Shown here one piece after another: positions 1 through 5,455 of a stretch of DNA of 5,784 nt. Every line of letters begins with the position of its first letter. The first letter of the stretch is position 1. The notes beneath the pieces are model-generated. The model had not been told where the DNA came from. It searched no databases and saw only the letters and a list, made by a program, of their open reading frames with translations. The stretch covers positions 1 through 5,784 of the forward strand of contig JAGRHX010001108.1 of the NCBI GenBank assembly GCA_020444775.1, in the 5' to 3' direction. The DNA is from Gammaproteobacteria bacterium. GTDB lineage: Bacteria; Pseudomonadota; Gammaproteobacteria; HK1. Position numbers and translations under genes: made by a program.

Positions 1-181
1 CGTCCCCGGAGAGCTCGAACACAGCGTTGCCCAGATGCTCGATCCGAAGCGCGGCGTCAGAACGGCCCGCGGCTGCAGGTCCGGACGCGAACAGCAGCGA
101 GAACAACAGCCCCGAGTACAGCAGCTGCAGCCGGTGCCAGTGCGGCGTGGGGTGTGGGTGAGCAACCGTGCCTTGATTCAT
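1..181 (-). CDS. Exported protein, N-terminal part; possibly metallo-beta-lactamase-fold hydrolase
   Basis: The reverse complement opens with ATG at 181 and stays open for 60 codons to the window edge, so the C-terminal part is missing. Residues 1-17 are polar and His-rich, residues 18-33 are a hydrophobic stretch (LQLLYSGLLFSLLFAS), and a likely signal-peptidase site follows at about residues 36-38 (PAAA then GRSD). Export to the periplasm is therefore likely. The start of the mature part, LRIEHLGNAVFELSGD, resembles the first beta-hairpin of metallo-beta-lactamase-fold hydrolases (typically a short strand, then GHA or GNA, then a strand and a Gly-Asp turn). The zinc-binding HxHxDH motif would lie outside the window, so the family call is only a suggestion. 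No strong Shine-Dalgarno site precedes the ATG, so the start is moderately certain. Third positions are mostly G or C, as in the other real genes. Confidence 0.55.
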   Translation of the reverse strand, partial: MNQGTVAHPHPTPHWHRLQLLYSGLLFSLLFASGPAAAGRSDAALRIEHLGNAVFELSGD

Positions 182-335
182 TGCAGCCGAGTCACTACCG
201 AGCGAGCCAGCCTGGAACAGATGCCACACGCGGGCGCTCCCAAGTGTCGAGCCGTGCGGCAGCGGTCGTCGCGAGGCACGGCAGACATGCGACTTCGAGG
301 TGCACGCTGCCGGCCGTCCAGAGCGATTGATCTGC

Positions 336-347
336 TGAGCCGGCTCA
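336..347. repeat. Perfect 12-base palindrome TGAGCCGGCTCA
   Basis: The sequence TGAGCCGGCTCA equals its own reverse complement. It lies about 155 bases upstream of the minus-strand start at 181, which is far for a classical operator. It could be a dimeric regulator site or chance in GC-rich DNA. A further GAGCTC palindrome lies a few bases to the right. Confidence 0.3.
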
Positions 348-428
348 CCTCGAGCTCATCGCCTCCAGCGGTGCGGGCTGTCGTGACCGGGGGCGTGGTG
401 TCGCCGTCCGTGTCGTATCGGTGCCATT

Positions 429-465
429 GAACCAGTCTGGTTCTGCTCGATGCAATCTGTATTGC
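429..465 (-). terminator. Two small tandem hairpins after the collagen-like gene (weak terminator candidate)
   Basis: Transcription leaving the gene that ends at 484 first meets GCAAT/ATTGC arms (452-456 and 461-465, four-base loop), then the near-palindrome GAACCAGTCTGGTTC (429-443), able to form a 6-bp stem with a three-base loop. Neither is followed by a T-run on the minus strand. They are therefore not classical intrinsic terminators and may only stabilise the transcript 3' end. Confidence 0.25.
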
Positions 466-483
466 TACCTGAAGAATGATGGA

Positions 484-1230
484 TCAGCTGGCATTCACGC
501 ACAGCACGTACGTGGTCAGATTCACGTTTCCCACGACGTCGAGCCCGCGGAAGCGCGTCGCCCAGCTCGTCGTGCCTGGCAGGGTTTGCGCGGCGAGGAC
601 CCGGAACGACGCTGAGTAACCGCCGCCGCTCAGTGCGACCTTGCCCGGCGGGCAACTACAGGACACTACCGGGAAGGCATTGTTGTTGATGTTTTGATTC
701 GAGCTGCAGGTGCGCACTTCACGTCCGGAGAACCCGCTCGGCCCTTGCGGCCCCTGTGCGCCTTGCGGTCCAGCCGGGCCCTGGGGACCGGTCGCACCCT
801 GTGGACCCTGCGGTCCGTGCGCGCCCATGGTGAGCACGAAGGCGTCGAATTGAGATCGGTCGGGACCGGTCTGCACGGTGAGCGCATAGCTGCCCGCGGG
901 CAGCGGGTCCTCGATGAAAGCCTGGATCTCGGTCGGCCCGTAGCTGTCCACGTTGAGTGGTATTCCTGCCAGGGTAACGAGTGGTGCATCGCCGTTGGCG
1001 AAGTTGATGCCATTGATGAGCACTGTCAGGTCTGTGACTGCCACGGTATCGATGACGAGCTGGGACGAAGTTCCGCGGTCCTCACCCTCGAGAGTGATCA
1101 GACGTGCCTGCAGCTCGTGCAGCGATACCCGCTGCGCGCAGGCCGACGGCGCGAGCATGAATGCGGCGCTTGCCAACAATAGTAGCTGGAGTGCGTTCGG
1201 GTTCATTCTGCGGTGACGTGTCCGGTGCAT
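484..1230 (-). CDS. Secreted collagen-like protein with TIG/IPT-like domain
   Basis: A 248-residue protein starting at ATG 1230, chosen because GGAGG sits 5 bases upstream. A TTG at 1242 would overlap that site. Residues 1-32 form a signal peptide: basic n-region (RTRHRR), hydrophobic core ([15 protein letters not shown]), cleavage after ACA. Residues about 33-52 look helical and may be a short coiled coil. Residues about 56-135 alternate in beta-strand style with an NGINF core typical of TIG/IPT immunoglobulin-like folds. Residues 136-168 are eleven Gly-X-Y triplets rich in GPQ and GPA, able to form a short collagen-type triple helix. Residues 170-248 hold Cys175, Cys191, Cys193 and Cys244 and a [14 protein letters not shown] segment like the C-terminal domain that often follows collagen repeats in bacterial secreted proteins. 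The inferred role is an extracellular or periplasmic structural or adhesive protein, probably trimeric. Its binding partner is unknown. Confidence 0.85.
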   Translation of the reverse strand: MHRTRHRRMNPNALQLLLLASAAFMLAPSACAQRVSLHELQARLITLEGEDRGTSSQLVIDTVAVTDLTVLINGINFANGDAPLVTLAGIPLNVDSYGPTEIQAFIEDPLPAGSYALTVQTGPDRSQFDAFVLTMGAHGPQGPQGATGPQGPAGPQGAQGPQGPSGFSGREVRTCSSNQNINNNAFPVVSCSCPPGKVALSGGGYSASFRVLAAQTLPGTTSWATRFRGLDVVGNVNLTTYVLCVNAS

Positions 1231-1235
1231 CGTAT

Positions 1236-1240
1236 CCTCC
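1236..1240 (-). promoter_or_regulatory. Ribosome binding site that sets the collagen-like gene start
   Basis: The minus strand reads GGAGG, then five bases (ATACG), then ATG at 1230. This perfect anti-16S match decides for the ATG at 1230 over the TTG at 1242 and the later ATG at 1206. Confidence 0.85.
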
Positions 1241-1263
1241 AAATCGTGGAATCACTGATGGAT

Positions 1264-1315
1264 ACCCGTGCCGCCAGATCTGGCTCAGCCCTCATGAATC
1301 ATCTATTGCACGGGT
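1264..1315. promoter_or_regulatory. Nested palindromes upstream of the collagen-like gene
   Basis: Eight-base inverted arms ACCCGTGC (1264-1271) and GCACGGGT (1308-1315) enclose a perfect 12-base palindrome GCCAGATCTGGC (1273-1284) and an interrupted palindrome ATGAATCAT (1294-1302). The block starts about 34 bases upstream of the minus-strand start at 1230, where an operator or promoter would be expected. No clear sigma-70 boxes are seen. The left end of the decayed nucleotidyltransferase (stop at 1303-1305) overlaps the block, so part of it may instead be that gene's 3' end. A role as a regulator binding site is inference. Confidence 0.35.
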
Positions 1316-1634
1316 TGGAGGAGACTGGATGCACAGGCCTTGATTGACCAGATCGTGCCGGACAAGATTTCGTTGCGTATCGAGCAAGTGATGGCAGGTC
1401 TTGCGTATCGAGCTGTAACCAACACGAGCGGACGGAAGCCGGTGGTGTCCGGTGCCGCGAACGCGGCGAGAGTGTGGCCCTGGCCGAGCTGCACGACCCC
1501 AGACAGATGTCCTGCGTGAGCCGCAGGTACCCTTGACCATTGACGGCGAGACCGCCTGCGACGAGGCACCGCTCACCCGCGCGCTGCAGGGCCCGGGCGA
1601 TCACCTCGAAAGTGCAGAGTCTAGTCGGCGCCAT
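1303..1634 (-). pseudogene. Decayed nucleotidyltransferase-domain gene (toxin-antitoxin-like)
   Basis: From ATG 1634 the minus strand encodes about 43 residues with the start of a nucleotidyltransferase fold. It reads FEVIARALQRAG, then GGLAVNGQGYLRLTQDI, the pattern of small Pol-beta-type nucleotidyltransferases found in AbiE-like and MNT-type systems. The family expects DIDLVVQL next. Here the second aspartate codon is TGT (Cys44, 1503-1505), and an extra base in the four-G run at 1497-1500 moves the rest into another frame. In that frame VVQLGQG, LAAFAA and GFRPLV continue the fold, until a stop at 1303. The region after about 1415 no longer matches the family well in any frame and carries a 13-base repeat. 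Loss of the DxD metal ligand plus the frameshift argue for a dead gene. No ribosome binding site is seen before ATG 1634. A toxin or antitoxin partner is not visible nearby. The family call is by motif only. Confidence 0.6.
1373..1413. repeat. 13-base direct repeat TTGCGTATCGAGC
   Basis: The same 13 bases occur at 1373-1385 and 1401-1413, a period of 28 bases. The repeat lies in the degraded 3' half of the nucleotidyltransferase remnant. A 28-base period is not a multiple of three, so a duplication here would itself shift the reading frame. Confidence 0.5.
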
Positions 1635-1919
1635 CGCTGAAGCTGGGCGCTTGTACCGCCCAGTGCCAGTGAATGAAGGTCTGCAGCGACGACAGGTCGT
1701 AGCGTAAGTCAAAGGCTCAGCGAGGCGAAAAGTCCGGCGAATCGTGCGTCTGGTCTTGCCGTGCTTCCGGATTCCTGCGTGTTTCCATAGACTTGGAAAG
1801 CATTCGCGGTGTCGAAGGAGAGTAATCCGCGACGCGTATGTGTACGCGGTGTGCGAGCCACCCAGCCGTCGTTGAGTGTCGGCACCGGGGCTGTCATCAA
1901 CTACAACCGAGGATTACCC
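1635..1919. other. Gene-poor stretch before the carboxymuconolactone decarboxylase-like gene
   Basis: About 285 bases with no well-supported gene. A 62-codon minus-strand frame (1709-1897, ATG at 1897) exists and ends FAGLFASLSL, a hydrophobic/polar alternation like a terminal beta-strand, but it has no ribosome binding site and no recognised family. The plus strand must carry the promoter for the gene at 1920. A TAGACT at about 1788-1793 is a poor -10 candidate without a good -35. Confidence 0.4.
1909..1913 (+). promoter_or_regulatory. Ribosome binding site GAGGA for the gene at 1920
   Basis: GAGGA ends six bases before ATG 1920. It supports this start over an in-frame GTG 37 codons upstream, whose extra residues are not like the family. 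Confidence 0.75.
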
Positions 1920-2465
1920 ATGGCCCGTGTCCCCGTCTTGACCTCACCCGATCAGCTGACCGGCGAGGCACGTCGCATCGCGGAAGAGATCGTCGACACC
2001 CGTAAATCGCTGGAAGGCCCCTTCTCCGTGTGGATGCACGCACCGGAGTGGGCCAGGCGTGTCGCCCATCTGGGCACGCTGGTTCGCTGGGAAGGAACAT
2101 TGGAGCTGCGAACTCGAACGCTTGCGGCGCTCGTCGTCGGCCGGCACTTTCAAGCTCAGTATGTCTGGGGCATCCAGGGTGTCATTGGCGCCGAGAGAGA
2201 CGTCCCGCGCTCGACGATAGATGCCATCCGTGACGATCATTCCGCTGGCGTTCCGCCGGAGGATTTGCAGATCATCGACTTCACCCGGCAGCTGCTGCGC
2301 AAGAACCGCGTCGATGAGCCGCTGGCGCAAGCGGTGATGGCGCGGCTGGGAGCCGATCAGTACGTGCAATTGACGACCTGCATCGGTTACTACGCGATGC
2401 TGGCCATGACGGTGAACGGGGTCGAGCTGGAGCCGAATCCCAAGCATGAATCCCTGAAGGTGTGA
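1920..2465 (+). CDS. Carboxymuconolactone decarboxylase-family protein, atypical active site
   Basis: A 181-residue cytosolic protein without signal peptide or membrane segment, of usual length for the single-domain CMD/AhpD-like all-helical fold. N-terminal PVLTSPDQLTGEARRIAEEI and residues 33-50 (GPFSVWMHAPEWARRVAHLG) match the helices that pack around the active site. Residues 60-76 (TLELRTRTLAALVVGRH) are the core helix before the signature. In many relatives the signature reads YEWxxH, giving the acid and the histidine. Here it is Tyr81-Val82-Trp83-Gly84-Ile85-Gln86, so both the acid and the histidine appear substituted. There is no CxxC as in AhpD peroxidase partners. Residues 110-181 form the closing helices, with DFTRQLLRKNRVDE and GYYAMLAMTVNGVELEPNP typical of the family. 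Decarboxylase or peroxidase activity should therefore not be assumed. It may bind a small ligand or use another chemistry. It lies 124 bases before the Spy-like gene on the same strand, with a hairpin between, so it is probably transcribed separately. Confidence 0.85.
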   Translation: MARVPVLTSPDQLTGEARRIAEEIVDTRKSLEGPFSVWMHAPEWARRVAHLGTLVRWEGTLELRTRTLAALVVGRHFQAQYVWGIQGVIGAERDVPRSTIDAIRDDHSAGVPPEDLQIIDFTRQLLRKNRVDEPLAQAVMARLGADQYVQLTTCIGYYAMLAMTVNGVELEPNPKHESLKV

Positions 2466-2474
2466 TGCGAGAAG

Positions 2475-2492
2475 ACCGGCCCGCGCGCCGGT
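2475..2492 (+). terminator. GC-rich hairpin after the CMD-family gene (weak terminator candidate)
   Basis: ACCGGC (2475-2480) and GCCGGT (2487-2492) pair perfectly around a six-base loop, ten bases after the stop codon at 2463-2465. No T-run follows, so intrinsic termination is doubtful. The rest of the 124-base gap to 2590 should hold the promoter of the next genes. TATCAA at 2536-2541 is a possible -10 box, but I see no matching -35. Confidence 0.35.
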
Positions 2493-2579
2493 AGGCACGG
2501 TCATCGACATGGATGGGATTTGCGGTCTGGTTCGATATCAATCCACGGGCGAGAATGCCGTATCGGGGCCGCATCGGAT

Positions 2580-2584
2580 GGAGG
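2580..2584 (+). promoter_or_regulatory. Ribosome binding site GGAGG for the Spy-like gene
   Basis: GGAGG, five spacer bases, then ATG 2590. In-frame ATG codons at 2509 and 2578 lie upstream but have no such site, and the one at 2578 overlaps it. The start at 2590 also gives the most sensible signal peptide. Confidence 0.8.
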
Positions 2585-2589
2585 CAGCA

Positions 2590-3228
2590 ATGCGAGGGTG
2601 GTGGAGCTTGTGCAAACATGTCGGATCCGGCCGTCGCGGTGCCACGCGGATGGTAGCCGTGCTGCTGTTGTCTGCGTTCGGGGTGTCTGGAGCGCAGCCG
2701 GTCTCGCCCTACACCGGCGCCGTGGACAGGCCGATCAAGGCCTTGTCCGAGCAGCAGACCGCCGGGTATCTGCAGGGCGAGGGCATGGGGCTCGCCATGG
2801 CCGCCGAGCTGAACGGCTATCCGGGACCTGCGCACGTGCTGGAGCTGGCCGAGCCGCTGGGGCTGAGTGCGACGCAAAAAGCACGCAGTGAGCAGATCCG
2901 GGCGCGTATGCGTGAGCGGGCCATCGATGCGGGCCGGCGTCTGGTCAGCGAGGAGCAGGCGCTGGATCGGCTGTTTGCCGAAGGTCGGATCGATGGCGCG
3001 CAGCTCGAATCGCGGCTCGAACGCATTGGCGAGCTGCAGGCCAGGGTGCGCCATGCCCATCTGCAGGCGCATCTGGAGCAGACCGCGATCCTCTCGGACG
3101 AGCAGGTCCGGCGCTACGCCGAGCTGCGCGGCTACACCTCGGCCGGGGCGTCGTCCACGGGCGCTGGCCAAGGCCCCGGTCAGAGGGCCCATCAGGGACA
3201 GCACGGGCACCATCGGCATGCGCACTGA
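2590..3228 (+). CDS. Spy/CpxP-like periplasmic protein with His-rich tail
   Basis: A 212-residue exported protein. Residues 1-35 are a signal peptide: basic n-region (GRRGATR), hydrophobic core MVAVLLLSAFGV, cleavage after SGA before QPV. The mature part is almost wholly helical and charged, as in the Spy/CpxP LTxxQ periplasmic family, which binds unfolded proteins or senses envelope and metal stress. Three LSxxQ variants of the family motif are visible: LSEQQ (52-56), LSATQ (92-96) and LSDEQ (168-172). The conserved-looking block LQGEGMGLAMAAELNGYPGP (61-80) precedes the first long helix. Residues 100-180 form long amphipathic helices ending AELRGY. The tail (183-212) is Gly/Ser/Gln-rich with six histidines in the last twelve residues, which may bind metal ions. 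There is no cysteine in the mature part. It is 39 bases upstream of the TauD-like gene and probably cotranscribed. Family is fairly sure; metal binding is inference. Confidence 0.85.
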   Translation: MRGWWSLCKHVGSGRRGATRMVAVLLLSAFGVSGAQPVSPYTGAVDRPIKALSEQQTAGYLQGEGMGLAMAAELNGYPGPAHVLELAEPLGLSATQKARSEQIRARMRERAIDAGRRLVSEEQALDRLFAEGRIDGAQLESRLERIGELQARVRHAHLQAHLEQTAILSDEQVRRYAELRGYTSAGASSTGAGQGPGQRAHQGQHGHHRHAH

Positions 3229-3254
3229 GCGGGGCATGGCGGCGGCGTCCAGGC

Positions 3255-3259
3255 GGAGG
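3255..3259 (+). promoter_or_regulatory. Ribosome binding site supporting a TTG start
   Basis: GGAGG (followed by a further G) lies eight bases before TTG 3268. No ATG or GTG in this frame lies between this site and the conserved part of the protein, so the rare TTG is the best start. Confidence 0.75.
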
Positions 3260-3267
3260 GTGGTGAA

Positions 3268-4302
3268 TTGAGTGAGACTGTCCAATCGCGACTCTCGGCG
3301 GGGCCGTTGAGCGCCCGGCCCATCGCCGGATCCGGTTTCGGGGCCGAACTCGATTCGGGCTCCTTGTCCGCCGAGGATCTGGTGGTGCTGGTCGAACGCG
3401 AGCCCGAGCTGTTGCCGCGTCTGTTGTACGCGGCCGATGGCCTGCTGCTGGTGCGGGGGCTGCAGGCCATCGGCGACGCGCCGGAGCTGTTGCTGCGTCT
3501 GAGCCGTTTGTTCGGCACCGAGGTCGAGGATTATCGCCAGACCCTGACCGCGCCGCACATGGTGCATCCGAGCGTGCCGGAGATCTTCATCGTCTCCAAC
3601 AAGCCGCCGGTCAATCGGCAACCGCCGGCGGCGCCGGAGCCGCCGCGTACCGCCGACGGCGGATTGCCGATCCGCTTTCCACATCGGCGTGGCTGGCACA
3701 CCGACCAGAGCTACCGGCGTCCGCCGCCGGATGTCTCCTTGTTCTATGCGCTGCAGCCGGCGCCCGCCGATCAGGCCCAGACCTTGTATGCGAACGGCTA
3801 CGCGGCCTTCGAGACGCTGCCGGAATCGTTGCTCGAGAGGGTCCGCGATCTGCACGGCTTGCATGCGCAGCCGGGCACGGGGCGCTCCGAGCAAGCGGTG
3901 CGTGGCGGCCAGCCGCCGAGCCCGTTGCTCGCCCATCAACGTCCGCAACGCCAGCCGGTGGTGCGCGTCCATCCAGTCACGGGCAGACCCGCCTTGTACT
4001 TGTGCGAGGCCGGTCAGATGGATTGGATCGAGGGACCTTTCGTCGGCCTGGAGCCGGGGGTGGACGGTGAGGGCGCGAACTTGCTTTACGCGCTGATGAG
4101 CCACTACACCCGTCCGCGATTCGTGCATGCGCACAGCTGGCGACGGGGTGATCTGATCATCTACGACAACCGCAGCTCCATCCACTGCGCAACCTGGTTC
4201 GATGCGAGTCGATACGAACGCGTCATGTGGCGAACCACGGTTGCCGGGAATCCCGGTCCCGAATACGCGGGTGAGCCCAAGAGCTGGCTGCCACGCGCAT
4301 GA
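3268..4302 (+). CDS. TauD/TfdA-family Fe(II)/2-oxoglutarate dioxygenase
   Basis: A 344-residue cytosolic enzyme predicted to couple 2-oxoglutarate decarboxylation to oxidation of a small substrate. The start is TTG with GGAGG eight bases upstream. Iron ligands are His144 and Asp146 (in GWHTDQSY) and His306 (in DNRSSIHCATWF). Arg318 in ERVMWR matches the 2-oxoglutarate-binding Arg266 of TauD, Arg322 matches TauD Arg270, and Thr172 in QTLYANGYAAFETLP matches the TauD co-substrate threonine. The LLLVRGL segment (59-65) and VVRVHPVTGRPALYL (231-245) are also family-typical. It is about 60 residues longer than E. coli TauD. Part of the extra length is a proline-rich insert at about 112-140, just before the HxD motif, near where the substrate pocket is expected. 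The C-terminal GEPKSW is unusual. It sits between the Spy-like and the second oxygenase gene and probably shares their transcript. The activity class is well supported; the substrate is unknown and taurine should not be assumed. Confidence 0.92.
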   Translation: MSETVQSRLSAGPLSARPIAGSGFGAELDSGSLSAEDLVVLVEREPELLPRLLYAADGLLLVRGLQAIGDAPELLLRLSRLFGTEVEDYRQTLTAPHMVHPSVPEIFIVSNKPPVNRQPPAAPEPPRTADGGLPIRFPHRRGWHTDQSYRRPPPDVSLFYALQPAPADQAQTLYANGYAAFETLPESLLERVRDLHGLHAQPGTGRSEQAVRGGQPPSPLLAHQRPQRQPVVRVHPVTGRPALYLCEAGQMDWIEGPFVGLEPGVDGEGANLLYALMSHYTRPRFVHAHSWRRGDLIIYDNRSSIHCATWFDASRYERVMWRTTVAGNPGPEYAGEPKSWLPRA

Positions 4303-4373
4303 GTCCTGTCAGTCGTGGTGCAGCGGTGGGGCGATGCCAGGCAACGCGGACAGCGCGACCGATGGGAGCTTGA

Positions 4374-5387
4374 ATGATGGCGGAGCGAGTCGCGAACAGG
4401 CTGCCGATCGTCGATCTGGGCGGTGAGCACGCCTCCAAAGCCGCGCGTCTGGCGGCCGCGGCGGCGCTCGACAAGGCCTACCGTGAGCTTGGTTTCTGCT
4501 ACGTCAGCAACACCGGGGTCGACCCAGCGCTGGTGGCGGCAACCTTCGAGGCGTCGCGCCGCTTTCATGCGATGCCCGATGAAGCCAAACACGCGCTCGC
4601 GATCAATGCCTGGCACAGGGGTTATATCGCGCCCGCCAGCTCGACGATCCGCAGCTCCAGCGTCGCCGAGGTCAAACGCGCGAATCTCAGCGACTCGTTC
4701 ATGGTCATGCACGAGGTGTCGCCCGACGACCCGCGCTATGGTCAGCCGCTGCAAGGGCCGAATCAGTGGCCCACGCAGCTGCCGGGCTTCAAGCCCACCG
4801 TGGAGGCCTACAGGTCGGCGATGACCGCGCTGGCGCTGCGCTTGACGCGGATCCTGGCCTTGGGCCTGGGGCTGGACGAGCAGCATCTGGATCCCTACTT
4901 CGAGCAGCCCACGGTCTGGCTGCGCTTGCTCCACTACCCCCCGCAGCCCGCCGCGGCCGCCGACGATCAGTATGGCGCGGCCCCACACACCGACTATGGT
5001 TTCATCACCATCCTCGCTCAGGATGGTGTTGGCGGCCTGGAGGTGCGGACCAGGAGCGGTGAGTGGCTGGCCGCGCCGCCCATGGCCGACACCTTCGTGG
5101 TCAACGTCGCCGACATGCTGGCGCGCTGGAGCAACGATCGTTGGACCTCGACACCGCATCGGGTGCGCAATCGCTCGCCACGGGACCGGTTCTCGATACC
5201 GTTCTTCTGGGACACCTCGATGGACAGTCGCATCGAGTGTCTGCCAAGCTGTCGTGTGCCTGGAGAGACGCCTCGATACGAGCCGGTGGTGTTCGGTGAC
5301 TACGTGCTCGATCGATTGAACCGCAACTACGCGTACCGCCACGCTGGTGGCGTCGAGGATCCGGGGACCGGCCTCGGTCGCGAGTGA
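4374..5387 (+). CDS. Isopenicillin-N-synthase-like Fe(II)/2-oxoglutarate oxygenase
   Basis: A 337-residue cytosolic enzyme of the plant-type/IPNS-like non-haem iron oxygenase family. ATG codons at 4374 and 4377 follow GGGAG (4364-4368) by five and eight bases, so the exact start may be either. Residues 9-115 form the DIOX_N domain: LPIVDLGG, then ELGFCYVSNTGVD, FHAMPDEAKHAL and HRGYIAP. Residues about 180-285 form the double-stranded beta-helix. Iron ligands are His205 and Asp207 (APHTDYGFITIL) and His262 (TPHRVRN), and the RxS co-substrate motif is Arg272-Phe-Ser274. DGVGGLEV and FVVNVADMLARWSN are family-typical. Length is normal and no catalytic residue is missing. Relatives oxidise small metabolites, amino acids or peptides, or form rings; the substrate here cannot be read from sequence. 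Its position 71 bases after a TauD-type oxygenase suggests two successive oxidations or related substrates, which is inference. Confidence 0.92.
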   Translation: MMAERVANRLPIVDLGGEHASKAARLAAAAALDKAYRELGFCYVSNTGVDPALVAATFEASRRFHAMPDEAKHALAINAWHRGYIAPASSTIRSSSVAEVKRANLSDSFMVMHEVSPDDPRYGQPLQGPNQWPTQLPGFKPTVEAYRSAMTALALRLTRILALGLGLDEQHLDPYFEQPTVWLRLLHYPPQPAAAADDQYGAAPHTDYGFITILAQDGVGGLEVRTRSGEWLAAPPMADTFVVNVADMLARWSNDRWTSTPHRVRNRSPRDRFSIPFFWDTSMDSRIECLPSCRVPGETPRYEPVVFGDYVLDRLNRNYAYRHAGGVEDPGTGLGRE

Positions 5388-5411
5388 TGCGGTCTCGCTG
5401 CCCGCGCACTG

Positions 5412-5436
5412 GCAATGCATCGTGGCGAGGCATTGC
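5412..5436. repeat. Hairpin between the second oxygenase and the DUF2167 gene
   Basis: GCAATGC (5412-5418) and GCATTGC (5430-5436) are exact inverted arms of seven bases around an eleven-base loop, beginning 25 bases after the oxygenase stop codon. No T-run follows. It could be a weak terminator, a transcript-stabilising hairpin, or a dimeric regulator site for the following gene. Confidence 0.4.
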
Positions 5437-5455
5437 ACTGAACGGAATCCACGAG

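Larger units (their letters stand above)
182..483. other. Intergenic region between two minus-strand genes
   Basis: About 300 bases with no supported gene. Plus-strand reading frames here lack ribosome binding sites and any family likeness. The stretch holds a perfect 12-base palindrome at 336-347 and two small hairpins at 429-465 just past the end of the collagen-like gene. It should also contain the promoter of the gene that starts at 181, but I could not pick out convincing -35 and -10 boxes. Confidence 0.5.

Noticed and set aside
35..430. Plus-strand 131-codon frame at the left end
   Set aside because: Arg/Ser/Gln-rich shadow with no family likeness; the minus strand at 1-181 instead gives a classical signal peptide and protein-like continuation.
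694..1182. Plus-strand 162-codon frame opposite the collagen-like gene
   Set aside because: It is the antisense reading of the Gly-X-Y region and TIG-like domain; the minus-strand protein has the signal peptide, repeats and ribosome binding site.
1809..1919. A 37-codon N-terminal extension of the CMD-family protein from GTG 1809
   Set aside because: The extension is unlike the family, and GAGGA six bases before ATG 1920 gives a better start.
2509..2589. A 27-codon N-terminal extension of the Spy-like protein from ATG 2509
   Set aside because: No ribosome binding site at 2509, and it would bury the signal peptide; GGAGG five bases before ATG 2590 is clearly better.
2281..4185. A 634-codon open frame on the minus strand across three plus-strand genes
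   Set aside because: It is antisense to genes with clear family motifs, has no recognisable domain and an Arg/Gln/Gly/Pro-heavy composition. In GC-rich DNA stops are rare in the frame opposite biased coding sequence, which explains its length.
4303..4373. Possible small peptide gene (RiPP-like precursor) between the two oxygenases
   Set aside because: The only short frame there runs on into the second oxygenase gene out of frame, has no ribosome binding site of its own and no precursor-like composition.
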